A stretch of 64,000 bases of DNA from Kitasatospora sp. NBC_01266. GTDB lineage: Bacteria; Actinomycetota; Actinomycetes; Streptomycetales; Streptomycetaceae. Location: positions 1,364,001 through 1,428,000 of the forward strand of contig NZ_CP108458.1 in the NCBI RefSeq assembly GCF_036242395.1. The letters run 5' to 3'. The notes under the pieces were generated by a model. That model was given only the letters and a program-made list of their open reading frames with translations, was not told where the DNA came from and ran no database searches. A program made the translations under genes and the position numbers. Positions 37,049 through 46,789 of the stretch are shown here, one piece after another (position 1 is the first letter of the stretch; the number at the start of each line of letters is the position of its first letter).

Positions 37049-37287
37049 TCAGAGAGGCCTTGCAACGGATCGTCCGAGAGGTTGGCAGCGTGCGCGCCCG
37101 AACGGTCCAGGACGTGCTGGACCATACCGGGCAACGCCGCGAACCGCTCACCCAAGCGGGTAACGGCTGCCCGCGCCGCCTCCGCACCCTCCGGCTCGGG
37201 TACGACCAGCCCTGGCTCGCGGCCATAGCCGTCGAAGAGCCGGTCTGCCGCCGACACGGCCGCTGCTGTTGAATCGATTGATCTCAA
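37049..37287 (-). pseudogene. 5' fragment of the HSP90/sacsin-like ATPase gene
   Basis: About 79 codons, ending SGAHAANLSDDPLQGLSE at the IS5 insertion. DPLQGLSE followed by VVQNAED in the main part reconstitutes the usual DPLxGLxELVQNADD start of the ATPase domain. The first possible start is the TTG at 37285-37287, only three codons after a TAG, with no clear ribosome site; the GTG at VSAADRLF is an alternative. The small ORF created by the insertion (ending WAE) has no function. Confidence 0.75.
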
Positions 37288-37519
37288 GCGCTTATGCTAG
37301 GTAACTGATCTGACACTGCGTCTGGGATTCCGCGCTACCACCTGCGTGGCTCTGGCGAACCAGTTCCCTCCGCCGGAGGGCGATAGCGGCCCTGCACCCA
37401 CCATCGTCACTCGAACGGGTGAAATCGGCTCGCCTCTACCTGCCTCCCCTACCGCGGTCGCAATGTGGCTGTATAGGCTTCTGCGCAGGCAGCTTCGAGC
37501 GCCCGTCCGGCCAGAGTCG
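37288..37519. other. Intergenic region upstream of the ATPase fragment
   Basis: About 230 bp between the 5' end of the ATPase gene and the stop of the TPR gene. It should hold the ATPase promoter. I see no convincing gene or hairpin. A short palindrome, AAGCGCTT, lies near the start codon. Confidence 0.35.
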
Positions 37520-39144
37520 TCAGTAGCTCCCCTTTTCACGGAATTCACCAAGCTCCTGCCGCTTTTTCTTCCAATAGGCAAGCTGGGAGAGGGCGTTGAG
37601 GGTTGTGGGGTGCGAGGGACCCAGGACGCGCAGCATATCGGCCAGCAGTTCTTTGAACGCCGTAGCGGCCGCCTCCCCATCCCCGGCGTGGCCACGCCAG
37701 GCACCAAGGTTGCTTCGGGTCGCGAGGGTGTCGGGGTGATCAGGGCCGAGGATACGGAGCCGGTCAGCCAACACCTCCTCATACTCGGCAGCGGCACCTG
37801 CCGCGTCTCCCGCCTCTCCTCGCCAGCCTGCGAGGTTGTTGCGAGTCGCGAGAGTACCCGGGTGGTCAGGACCGAGAATGCGTACTTGGACGGCCAGCAG
37901 TTCCTCATAGGCGGTCACGGCCGCAGCTGCATCCCCGGCCTCTCCCCGCCAGCCGGCCAGGTTGTTGCGAGTCACGAGAGTATCGGGGTGGTCAGGACCG
38001 AGGATGCGCATCTGGTCGCCCAACAACTCCTCAGTAGCTGTAGCGGCGCCGGCCACATCCCCCGCTTCTCCCCGCCAGCCCGCGAGGTTACTACGGGTGG
38101 CGAGGGTATCGGGATGGTCAGGACCCAGGACCCGCAGCCGGTCATCCAGCAGCTCCTCAAAAGCGGATACGGCACCAGTAGCATCCCCCGCTTCCCCTCG
38201 CATCGCAGCTTGATCGCTGCGGCTGCTGAGGGTGTCTGGGTGGTCCGCGCCCAGGACACGCAGCCGGTCAACGAACAGCTCCTTGTACGCAGCGGCGGCG
38301 CCTTCCAGGTCCCCGGCCTCTCCCCGCCAGAAGGCAAGGTTGCCGCGAGTGGTGAGGGTATGCGGATGGTCAGGTCCGAGCACTCGTCCTAGCTCTTTGA
38401 GTAGCGCCTCGAAAACGAACACGGCACCAGCCGTATCGCCGGCATAGCCCTGGATCGCGCCGAGATTGTTGCGGGTGGTGAGCGTGTCAGGGTGGTCAGG
38501 GCCCAGAACCCGCAGCCGATCAGCCAGCACCTCCTCATAAGCGACGGCGGCGCCTCCAAGATCCCCCGATTCCGCCCGCCAGTGGGCAATCTCGGCGCGG
38601 GTGGCGAGGGTGTCTGGGTGGTCGGCGCCCAGGACCCGAAGCCGGTCGTCCAGCAGATCCTCGTACGCGGCGCTGGCTGCGGCCACATCCCCCATCTGAC
38701 CTCGCTGGCCGGCGAGGTTCGCGCGGGTGCTGAGAGTTCGAGGGTGATCAGGACCGAGGACCCGAACCTGGTCGGCCAGCAGTTCCTCTGTAGCGCTGGC
38801 AGCGGCTGCCACATCCCCTACCGCTCCCCGCCAGTAGGCAATCTCATTGCGGGTGGTGAGGGTGTCAGGATGGTCAAGGCCTTGGACGCGCAGCCGGTTG
38901 ACGAGCAACCGCTCATATGCGGCGAGAGTGCCTGTCATATCACCCATCTGCCCTCGCCAGAAAGCAACCTCGTGCTGGCTGGCAAAGCTGTGGGGATGGT
39001 CAGCGCCCAGATTCTCGCCCGCCGCGTCTGCCAAACGTTCGAAGTGCGCGATCGCGGCCTCGACCTGGCCACTCTCTCCAAGACTGCGGCCAGCGCGGAA
39101 CAGTACCGGGTGGGCACCGTCCTGCCACAGGCCACGGACGCTCC
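37520..39144 (-). pseudogene. TPR-repeat protein, 5' end lost at the IS3 element
   Basis: About 540 codons remain. From AIAHFERLADAAGENLG on there are twelve tandem 42-residue (126-bp) repeats of the kinesin-light-chain/TPR_10-12 type, consensus RVLGPDHPDTLATRSNLAGWRGEAGD, ending with YWKKKRQELGEFREKGSY. Such arrays form the C-terminal half of many Streptomyces NB-ARC-TPR signalling proteins. Here nothing upstream of SVRGLWQDGAHPVLFRAG remains because the IS3 element starts there, so an N-terminal effector or NTPase domain is probably missing. Repeats are similar at DNA level, which favours copy-number change by recombination. No usable start codon of its own is evident. Confidence 0.75.
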
Positions 39145-39214
39145 TGAAGTTCCCCCGTTGATCTGGACAGCTTGATACTGGGACGGTTGAGTCCCGGAGG
39201 AAGCAGTCCAGGTA

Positions 39215-39523
39215 GTGAGTGGCAAGAGCAACATGAGCAAGCGGTACACGGCGGAGTTCAAGCGGGACGCGATCGCGCTCGTCCGGTCCTCGCCCCATCG
39301 GAACGTCACCGATATCGCCCGGGAGCTGGGCGTGAGTCCGGAGGGGCTTCGCGGCTGGGTGAAACAGGCGAAGGTCGACCGCGGCGAGGGGGCGCCAGGC
39401 GCGCTGACGACGGCGGAGAAGGACGAGCTCCAGCGGCTGCGCAGGGAGAACCGGGAACAGCAGCAGACGATCGAGATCTTGAAAAAAGCCGCGGCCTTCT
39501 TCGCGAAGGAGACGATGAAGTAG
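39215..39523 (+). CDS. IS3-family OrfA, HTH protein (102 aa)
   Basis: It starts at the GTG at 39215 or the ATG at 39233 (MSKRYTAEFKRDAIALV). The protein has the usual HTH_Tnp_1 region (NVTDIARELGVSPEGLRGWVKQA) and a leucine-zipper-like end (EKDELQRLRRENREQQQTIEILKKAAAFFAK). The AAAAAAG slip site lies in the codons for EILKKA, as expected for programmed frameshifting into orfB. Confidence 0.9.
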   Translation: MSGKSNMSKRYTAEFKRDAIALVRSSPHRNVTDIARELGVSPEGLRGWVKQAKVDRGEGAPGALTTAEKDELQRLRRENREQQQTIEILKKAAAFFAKETMK

Positions 39524-40465
39524 GCACGTTGTGCCGCTTCATCGACGCGGAGAGGGCTGCCGAGGACAGACCTGACGGCTTCAGTGTCGCGCTGTTGTGC
39601 CGGGTTCTGAAGCTCCCGCGCACCAGCTACTACGCCTGGCTCGCCAGTCGGCCGGCCGCCGCCGAGCGGCAGCGGGCAGAAGACGAACTGGCCCAGGAGA
39701 TAAGGGAGATCCACGCCTCCTCGCGCGGAGCCTACGGCGTCCCGCGCGTGCACGCCGCACTGCGGCGGACGGGCCGTGCGATCAACCGGAAGAAGGTCGA
39801 GCGGATCATGCGCGAGCGCGACATCCGGGGTATCACCCGCCGCAGGCGCCGCCACCTGACGAAACAGGACACCAAGGCCGCCCCGGCCCCCGACCTGATC
39901 GGCCGCGACTTCACCGCGAAGCGGCCCGGTACGAAGCTCGTCGGCGACATCACATATCTGCCCACGATCGAGGGCTGGTGGTATCTGGCCACGGTCATCG
40001 ACCTGGCGACCCGCGAGGTGATCGGGTACGCGATGGCCGACCACCACCGCGCCGAACTGGTCACCGACGCCCTGAAAATGGCCGCCGGCCGGGGCGGCCT
40101 GAAGCCGGGCTGCATCATGCACACCGACCGCGGCAGCGAGTATACGAGTAGCGAATTCCGCCAGGAGATAAGGAAGTTGAACCTGAGACAGAGTATGGGG
40201 CGAACCGGCATATGTTACGATAACGCCGCAGCCGAGAGCTTCTTCGGCTTGCTGAAAGCGGAGATCGGCACCACCGTCTGGGACAGCCGGGAAGCGGCCC
40301 GAGCCGACGTCTTCCGCTTCATCGAAGTCGAATACAACCGCACCAGGCTCCGCAGGCACCCCGAGTTCGGGTACCTCACCCCACTCGAAACCCGAGCCAG
40401 GCTGCAGCACGACTTCACCCCCCGCAGCGTAAGCACCCGCTGTCCAAGATCAGGGGGGAACTTCA
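39481..40465 (+). CDS. IS3-family OrfB, DDE integrase (made by -1 frameshift from OrfA)
   Basis: The frame lies -1 to orfA. It has the HTH_21 region (IREIHASSRGAYGVPRVHAALRR) and a rve catalytic core with Asp in GDITYLPTIEG, Asp in HTDRGSEYTSSEF and Glu in NAAAESFFGLLKAE. There is no stop codon before the right end of the element; the frame stays open through the inverted repeat into the neighbouring truncated gene and only stops at 41839-41841. The transposase made here would therefore carry about 460 foreign residues unless it is processed. Confidence 0.85.
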
Positions 40466-41841
40466 GGCTGATCCCGCGCCTCCCTGCGCAGGAGCCCTGG
40501 GTGGTCGACAGCGCTGCACGATACCGGCGTATCGCCCTGATGGCTGCGGCCCTCGAGGCGCGGTACCTGCCCGTCCTCGACCCCGAGCGAATCCGGCTTA
40601 TCAACGCCGAGCCGGCCCAGTATGACCACTACCGCACGACCTTCGACCCAGCCGCCGTCAGTAGGCACCTCGGCTATTCGGCGGAGCAGGCCCGAATGGA
40701 CGCGGAGATGCTGCTGATAGCCGCACACCACATCGAGCCTGTCCAAGGCCCGTGGAGCCAGATCCTTCGGCGTGCACCGCGGGACTCCTGGAAGCACCTT
40801 AAAGACGCCGCGCTCTCGGCCATGGACCTGCGCGAGACTGCCGAGATCCTGCTGCGCTTCTACGAGGACCTCGCTGCCCAGGGGCTGGCCGACCCGCTGC
40901 CTTCGATCGAGCCTCGCCTCGGGTGGCACCCGCTCCACGAGCGGCTCAGCTACCGGCGCGACACGCTGGATCAGAACCTGATGGACGCGGGCATCTCCCC
41001 TCACCCGCGTGTCGTACTCGCCGTCGAGGGCTACACCGAAGAACGGCACGCGCCCAGGGTCTGGACCACGCTCGGCTACGCGAAGGCTCCAGAGCTCGTC
41101 CGGTTCATGAAGCTGAGCGGCGTAGACACGGACCCCGTCAAGGTCGGCGCCCTCGCGGCGGCCCCGCTCGTCGCACGCAAGGACGAGAGCGGTCGGTTCT
41201 GGTGGGTCATCAAGCCGCCCGCTCGTTTCATGATCGCGACCGATCCCGAAGGCAAGTACAGCACCGAGAACGCGGAGAAGACGAGACAGCAGATCCTAAA
41301 CGAGATCAAGGACGTCCTGACGGCACAAGGCGCGGAAGCGAGTGAAGAGGAGCTGAACCAACTCGTCAGCATTCGGACCTGGACGCAGTCCTGCTACGAG
41401 TTCGAGCACTTCACTGACGCAGAGCTGGCGAACGGGATCACGGAAGTTCATGAAACGTGCGACGGCTGGTCCACAGACGAGCTCGAAGAAGCGCTCGCCT
41501 ACTGGCGCGCCAAGGGCAAGGACATCAAGCGCATCTGGGAAACCGGCCGATTGGACCTCCAAGCCGGCACAGCGAGCGGCAGGTGGAAGCCCGAGGTGTC
41601 CAAGACAAAGCTCGCCGAGGCTTTGTGGCCCGTCCTCGAGCAGAAGATCCGCGCCGCGATGTTGGATCCGGACGCCGACATGCCCTCGATCGCAAGCGTC
41701 ATAGCCGAAGCGCACGCTGTCGCACAGAACTGGCGCTACCAATCCTTCGTGCTGACCGCCCCCGCAGCACCCATTGACGCCACGCGGTCCGCCGGGCCCA
41801 ACCAGAACATCGGTTCTCCGGAGGCGAGCGCGCTCACCTGA
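40466..41841 (+). pseudogene. TOPRIM-like protein, C-terminal part, 5' end lost at the IS3 element
   Basis: About 458 codons remain, in frame with orfB. The recognisable part is HPRVVLAVEGYTEERHAPRVW followed later by MIATDPEGKYSTENAEKTR, which resembles a TOPRIM fold (Glu in VEGxTE, D-x-E in DPEGK) as found in OLD-like nucleases, though the usual DxD is altered. Preceding residues (LDPERIRLINAEPAQYDHYRTTF, LPSIEPRLGWHPLHERLSY) are helical. The start and any N-terminal ATPase domain are gone. OLD-like proteins belong to phage-defence systems, so this may be another broken defence gene; the family assignment is tentative. Confidence 0.55.
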
Positions 41842-42277
41842 TCGATTCAAATCTGCCGTCGATCGGTGCCTGTCCCCACTGCGCACAGCGGCCAACCTCA
41901 CCTGGTGCCGGAGTGGAAGAGCCGCGCCCACTGCCCGGGACCGACAACATCCAGATGAAGCACCCCGAACAACTGCTGAGCATCTTCTCCCGTCAGACGA
42001 TGCCGGTCGGCATCCTCAGTGCCGGCCAAGGCCTGGGCGACCAAGTGGATCCGGAGGAGACCGGCCGCGGCGAGGTGAATCGTGCCCTCGGGAAGGCGCT
42101 GGGCACGGACCAGCGGACGCGCGCCAGTGGCTGTGTCACCGACTGCGGTGCCAACCTGATTCACGATAAACATGAGCCGACTGAACGGCTACCGGCTTCA
42201 CCACCGGCGCCCACCACCGGCTTGAACGCTCGGCCACCCGGCTGCAGCGCCAGCGTGCGGTCCTGTCCTGGGCCACA
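41842..42277. other. Intergenic region before the DUF4062 gene
   Basis: About 435 bp. Open frames exist on both strands (for example 41913-42281 plus, 41898-42173 minus), but neither has a recognisable domain or ribosome site. It may hold the promoter of the DUF4062 operon. Confidence 0.35.
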
Positions 42278-42292
42278 ATGAAGACTGTGAAG

Positions 42293-44303
42293 CCCGACTT
42301 CGACAGTTGGTGGGCATGTAAGTGCCCGTGATCATGGGGTTGAGCTGGGGTTTTGGGCAGTGCGGGGGTGAGGGGGCGTGTGCCCACGCTCCCGGAGGAT
42401 GTTTGGCCTGGTCAGCGCGTGATCGCGGGTTCCAGGCCGTCCGTCTTTGGCGGCATCGGGATGCCGCAGTCCTTGAAGATCTGTGTCTGCAGGTCGGTGG
42501 GCTCGGTGAGCTGACGGAGGCTGCCGGCGGGGCCGGTGAGGGTGACCTGGTGCAGGCGGCCGAGCTCGTTCCTGATGGTGCGCCAGGTGGTGCCGGTGCG
42601 GCGTTCGGCGACGCGGACCAGCAGCAGGGCGAGCCAGCAGAGCAGCACGTGGGCGCGGATGCGCTCGTCGACGCGGTGGTAGACCGGCCGCAGGTTGAGG
42701 GTGCTTTTCATGGTTCGGAAGGCGCGTTCGGCTTCCAGCAGGTTCTTGTAGCCGAGTGCGACGTCCTCGGGTGTGAGGTCGGGGTCGGAGGTGGCGAGCA
42801 GGTACTTGCCGTCCAGGTTGGCCTCCGTCTTGACCTTCGCCCGGTCGATGGAGAGCTTCCCCGTGGCGGGGTGGTGCTTGAGCCAGCGGCCCAGGCTGGG
42901 GTGGTCGCGTAGGGCGCACTCGGCCTTGCGGTGCGGTGCGTCGGAGGGTTTCGGGGCGCGCTTGAGGCCGGCCTTGGCGGCACGTGCCCGGGCTCGGGCG
43001 GCGTCCTGTTCGCGGGCGGTCTTGATCCGTGTCAACTCGTCTTCGATCGCGGCGAGTTGCGCGGTGCGTCGGGTGGCGTCGCGTTCGGCTTCGGCCGGGT
43101 TGTGGCAGATGATCCACCGGCGGGTGGGATCGGAGGCCAGGCGCACTTCCTTGACGCGCAGGTTGTCGCGGACGTGCTGGTAGCGGCCCTGGCGGGCGAG
43201 GGCTTCGCCGGCCTTTGCGGAGCCGTCGCGCATCTTGACGCCGGCGATGTAGTGGCCGCCCGCGCGGGTCAGGCAGGCCAGGTTCGCCTCGGAGCTGAAG
43301 CCGGAGTCGACGACCGTGACCACGCGGCCCAGGCGCCAGGCGCGCATGTCGGCGCGGACCTGCTCGATCACGGTCTGGTCGTTCGTGGAGCCTGGCCAGA
43401 CCCAGCAGCGGACCGGGATGCCTTCGCGGGTGACCGCGAGCCCGATGACGATCTGCGGCAGGTCGGGGCGGTGGTCCTTGGAGTGCCCGAACCGGCGAAG
43501 CGAGCCCTCGGTGTCGGGGGTGTCGCGTTCGAAGTAGGTGCTGGTGGTGTCGAAGAAGACGACATCGACCTCCAGGTCGAGCAGGTTCGCGGCGGCGAAG
43601 AACACCGCTTCCTGCACCGCGGTCTGCGTGCTCTCGTTCACGAGCAGGTCCATCGCCCGGTAGGCGTGCTGCTCGGCGACCTCGCCCGCCGCGGGGATCA
43701 CCACGTCCGAGGTCGCCCAGTCGACGGCGGCCCGCTTGGAGTCGGGGGCGATGGCGCGGTTGGCGACCAGGGCGAACAGCGCGCGTTCCACGTCGGTGCG
43801 GAAGTGGCGTGTGTCCAGCACCTTGGCCAGGGCGGTGTCGATGCCCAGCAGCTTCCACAAGCCGTCCAGGAGCCAGGTCGCGCCGATCGCCCGGGACGCG
43901 GCCACCTCCAGCGGGCCGTCCTCGCTCACGGCGAGCGGCGCGGCGGCGTCCTCGCCACCATCGCCGAGGTAGCGGTTGAGGGAGGCGACCAGTCGGCGAA
44001 GGGAGTCCAGGTCGAGCCGGTCCTCCCGGCCCAGGTTCAGCAGCACCTCGGCCTTCGTGGTGCCGTTGGCACGGTAGTTGGTGGCCAACTGAACATAGCG
44101 GACCACGCTGCCGTCCTTGTTCCGGCGCTGGATCCTCCGCACGTACATGCCCGCAGAATGCCGCATCCACCGAGGTCACAGCAGCCGAAGACCGGGATTG
44201 CACATGTCCGCCCACCAAGGTGCTCTAGACCACTCGCAGCCCGCTCACCAGCGATAACACCCGATCAGACCCGGACGTGTGCCCGCCAACTGTCGAAGTC
44301 GGG
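42293..44303 (-). mobile_element. IS1634-type element (2011 bp) in the DUF4062 gene
   Basis: Flanked by the direct repeat TGAAG (42288-42292 and 44304-44308). The terminal inverted repeats begin CCCGACTTCGACAGTTGG and extend about 24 bp with one mismatch. It carries one transposase gene on the minus strand. It separates codon 5 of the DUF4062 gene from the rest. Confidence 0.9.
42412..44148 (-). CDS. IS1634-family transposase (578 aa)
   Basis: I take the ATG at 44146-44148 (MYVRRIQRRNKDGSVVRYVQL), the usual family start; an ATG six codons upstream is possible. The DDE core shows Asp in VVFFDTTSTYFERD, Asp in VVTVVDSGFSSEANL and Glu in LLEAERAFRTMKSTLNLRPVYHR, followed by RIRAHVLLCWLALLLVRVAE. 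It appears intact. A related but distinct transposase is at 49416-51128. Confidence 0.92.
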   Translation of the reverse strand: MYVRRIQRRNKDGSVVRYVQLATNYRANGTTKAEVLLNLGREDRLDLDSLRRLVASLNRYLGDGGEDAAAPLAVSEDGPLEVAASRAIGATWLLDGLWKLLGIDTALAKVLDTRHFRTDVERALFALVANRAIAPDSKRAAVDWATSDVVIPAAGEVAEQHAYRAMDLLVNESTQTAVQEAVFFAAANLLDLEVDVVFFDTTSTYFERDTPDTEGSLRRFGHSKDHRPDLPQIVIGLAVTREGIPVRCWVWPGSTNDQTVIEQVRADMRAWRLGRVVTVVDSGFSSEANLACLTRAGGHYIAGVKMRDGSAKAGEALARQGRYQHVRDNLRVKEVRLASDPTRRWIICHNPAEAERDATRRTAQLAAIEDELTRIKTAREQDAARARARAAKAGLKRAPKPSDAPHRKAECALRDHPSLGRWLKHHPATGKLSIDRAKVKTEANLDGKYLLATSDPDLTPEDVALGYKNLLEAERAFRTMKSTLNLRPVYHRVDERIRAHVLLCWLALLLVRVAERRTGTTWRTIRNELGRLHQVTLTGPAGSLRQLTEPTDLQTQIFKDCGIPMPPKTDGLEPAITR

Positions 44304-45178
44304 TGAAGGTCTTCATCAGCTCGTTGATCAGCGGCTACACGGCCTATCGCGCGGCCGTCGCAGATGCGGTCGAGACACTGGGGCACCAGGTCGTGCGGGC
44401 GGAGGACTTCCCGGCGTCACCCGGGACGCCGCAGCAGGCATGCCTCGGCGCTGTCCGTGAGTCTGACCTCATCGTGCTGCTGATCGGCGAGCTCTACGGA
44501 TACCCGCAAGCGTCTGGGCTCTCGGCTACTCACGAGGAGTACCTAGAAGCGAGAGAGCGCAAGCCGGTGCTCGTCTTTGTTGAGTCCGGGGTGACTCGGG
44601 AAGCAGCGCAACAGCCGTTCCTCGACGAGGTTCAAGCCTGGAACACGGGTCACTTCCGGGCCTCGTTCTCTTCGCCCGCAGAGCTGACAGCCGGGGTGCT
44701 GCGAGGACTCCACGACTACGAGCTCGCGACAGCCGCAGGGCCAGTCGACGAGGCGGAAATGCTGGCGAGAGCCCGGGCCCTCTTGCCCGACGGCCGCAAA
44801 CCCGCTGGCGTACCGCAACTAGCCTTCGCTGTGGCTGGTGGTCCACACCAGCAGATCCTCCGACCTGTCGAGCTCGGGCAGGCCGATCTACACCGTGACA
44901 TCCAGCGCGAGGCGCTCCTTGGTGAGCATCCGATTCTCGATACCGCCGAGGGCACCAGCGCTGCCCACCGTGGAAGTGTCCTGGTGTTTGAGCAGCGAAG
45001 CGCGTCGCTCAGCCTGGATCAGACCGGCTCCATCTGCGTCGTCCAGCCCGCCCGCCAGGACACCAACCGGTACCGAGCCGAGATTCCTGCCCTCATCGAG
45101 GAAGACCTCGCCGCAGCCCTGGCACGGGCTATCCGATTCTCCGGGTGGCTCCTTGATCGGCTAGACCCACTGCACCGG

Positions 45179-46515
45179 CTAATACTGCAACCGCATCTGG
45201 GGAGTGTGGCCTCGGCGTTTGTAGTGGGATCGGCGTGCTCGGGCTTGGCTGCGTCGTCGGAAGCGTGACCAGTGCAGATGGTGTTCGTTGGTCTGGTGGC
45301 GGGGTTTGACGAGGTGGCCCATCAGTCGGCGGATCTCCGGGACGCTCAGGGGTATGAGGTCTTGCTCGTCGTCTGCGGTGCCCCTTTTGTGGCTTCCTGG
45401 GCGCGTAGGGCGGTCAGGTAGGCGAGTGCGGCCATGGACAGGGTGATGTGGCGGTACCAGGCGCGGTAGAGCCGGACCTGGTAGTGGTCCAGGCCGCACT
45501 CGTTCTTCGCGATCTGAAACGACTCCTCCACGGCCCACCTGGCCGCGGCCACCTTGACCAGGTCTTTCAGGCGGGTGTCGACGGGGCCGTAGCAGACGTA
45601 GTGGGCGATCTCGGTGGGGTCGCTCACCGACCTGCGGGCCAGGACCCAGTGCCCGAAGCCGTTCTCCCATACGGGGCGGATCGCGACGCGGGCCCAGTCG
45701 TATATCCGTTCGCCGTGTGCGCCCTGCCCGCCGGAAAGGCGTTTCCATGCCTGGCGGGGCAGGGCGGCGATCAGGGAGTCCACGCGGATATCGGCCCAAC
45801 TGGTGGTGATGACGGTGTCGTTGACCTTGGTGGCCAGCACGTGGGCGACGCCTCGTTCCTCCAGCCAGGAGCGCAGGTGTTTCACCTGCCCGTACGCCTC
45901 GTCGGCGGTCACCCATGCGAACGGGACCCCGGCGTCGATCGCGCGCTGCAGCATCCACTTGAGGTGCTCGTTCTTGGTCGCGAACGGGATCTCGTCGTCG
46001 ATGCCGGCAGCTCGGCAGCGCTCGCGGTCATCTGTCCAGGAGACGGGAAGGTAGAGTTCCCGGTCGATCAGCGCACGGCCCTTGGTCGAGGCGTAGGCCA
46101 GGAACGTTCCGATCTGGCTGTTCTCTGTCCGGCCGGCGGTGCCGGTGTACTGGCGTTGGACGCCGGCGGACTTGGTGCCCTTCTTCAGGAAGCCGGTGTC
46201 GTCTCCGATCAGGATGCCGTCCCTGGTGCCGATGGTCTCCACCACGTAGTCGCGCACGTCGTCGCGGACCGCGTCCTCGTCCCACTCGGAGTGGTTGAGC
46301 AGGCGCTGGACCGAGTCCGGGCGCAGCTGCCCGACCTGCTCGGACAGCGTCCAGCCGTTTTTCCGCTCCAGCGGGGCCAGTAGCCCCCTCAGGTAGTCCA
46401 GCGCCCGCTCGCGGGGCTCCGACCTGCCGAAATGGTGGGCGAACCGGGCATGGAACCCGGCTATGCCATCGGACCACGACTCGACCTGCTCAACCGTCAG
46501 CTCTTCAGCACACAG
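45179..46515 (-). pseudogene. IS701-family transposase, frameshifted and without a normal start codon
   Basis: Reading from 46515, the frame gives VEQVESWSDGIAGFHARFAH and LDYLRGLLAPLERKNGWTLSEQ, the IS701 N-terminus, then the core GILIGDDTGFLKKGTKSAGVQRQY, FAWVTADEAYGQ and AARWAVEESFQIAKNECGLDHYQVRLY. After a homopolymer (AAAAGGGG, near 45390) this frame soon stops at 45346. The expected C-terminus, DLIPLSVPEIRRLMGHL through HWSRFRRRSQARARRSHYKRRG, continues in another frame to a TAG formed with the target duplication. At the 5' side the only candidates before the core are CTG codons (46500, 46515) after an in-frame TGA. The gene is probably dead. Confidence 0.8.
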
Positions 46516-46565
46516 TCACTTCAACGAGCCAAAACCATGATCGTCACGCAAGTGCAGTTGCAGTA
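45183..46565 (-). mobile_element. IS701-type element (1383 bp) in the DUF4062 gene
   Basis: Bounded by CTAA direct repeats (45179-45182 and 46566-46569), matching the YTAR-type target of IS701 elements, and by inverted repeats TACTGCAAC / GTTGCAGTA. Its transposase gene is frameshifted. Confidence 0.88.
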
Positions 46566-46789
46566 CTAACCGACGTTGTCCCGATCACCCATCTCGCTGG
46601 GGCCGGCTACATGGCCTGGCGCACCAGGGCTGAGCACGCTGCCAGCCCCACCGCCGCGACCCTCTCCGAAAACGCCGACGCCGTGACCGCCACGTTGACC
46701 CCCGCCCGGCGGCACCGGCAGGCGCTCACGCTGGACTCCGGCCACATCGCCGAGGACCTGATCGTGCTGCTGCGCCGGGAGATACGTGG

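Larger units (their letters stand above)
39145..40465 (+). mobile_element. IS3-family element (1321 bp)
   Basis: The ends are TGAAGTTCCCCC...GGGGGGAACTTCA, imperfect inverted repeats of about 25 bp with the TG...CA termini of IS3. It carries overlapping orfA and orfB in -1 register with a run of six A followed by G (39482-39488) at the overlap. The 3-bp flanks differ (TCC and GGC), so no target duplication remains. Both neighbouring genes have lost their 5' ends, consistent with an adjacent deletion after insertion. Confidence 0.88.

Noticed and set aside
37580..38990. CRISPR-like or minisatellite array
   Set aside because: The period is 126 bp, in frame with a TPR protein, and there are no short conserved repeats with unique spacers.
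39172..41841. A single 889-residue protein
   Set aside because: It is the IS3 orfB frame running into an unrelated truncated gene across the inverted repeat; the two parts have different origins.
44279..45268. DUF4062 gene as a complete 329-codon gene starting at the IS1634 border
   Set aside because: Its first codons and last codons belong to the two IS elements; the target duplications show the true start at 42278 and the true end at 46793.
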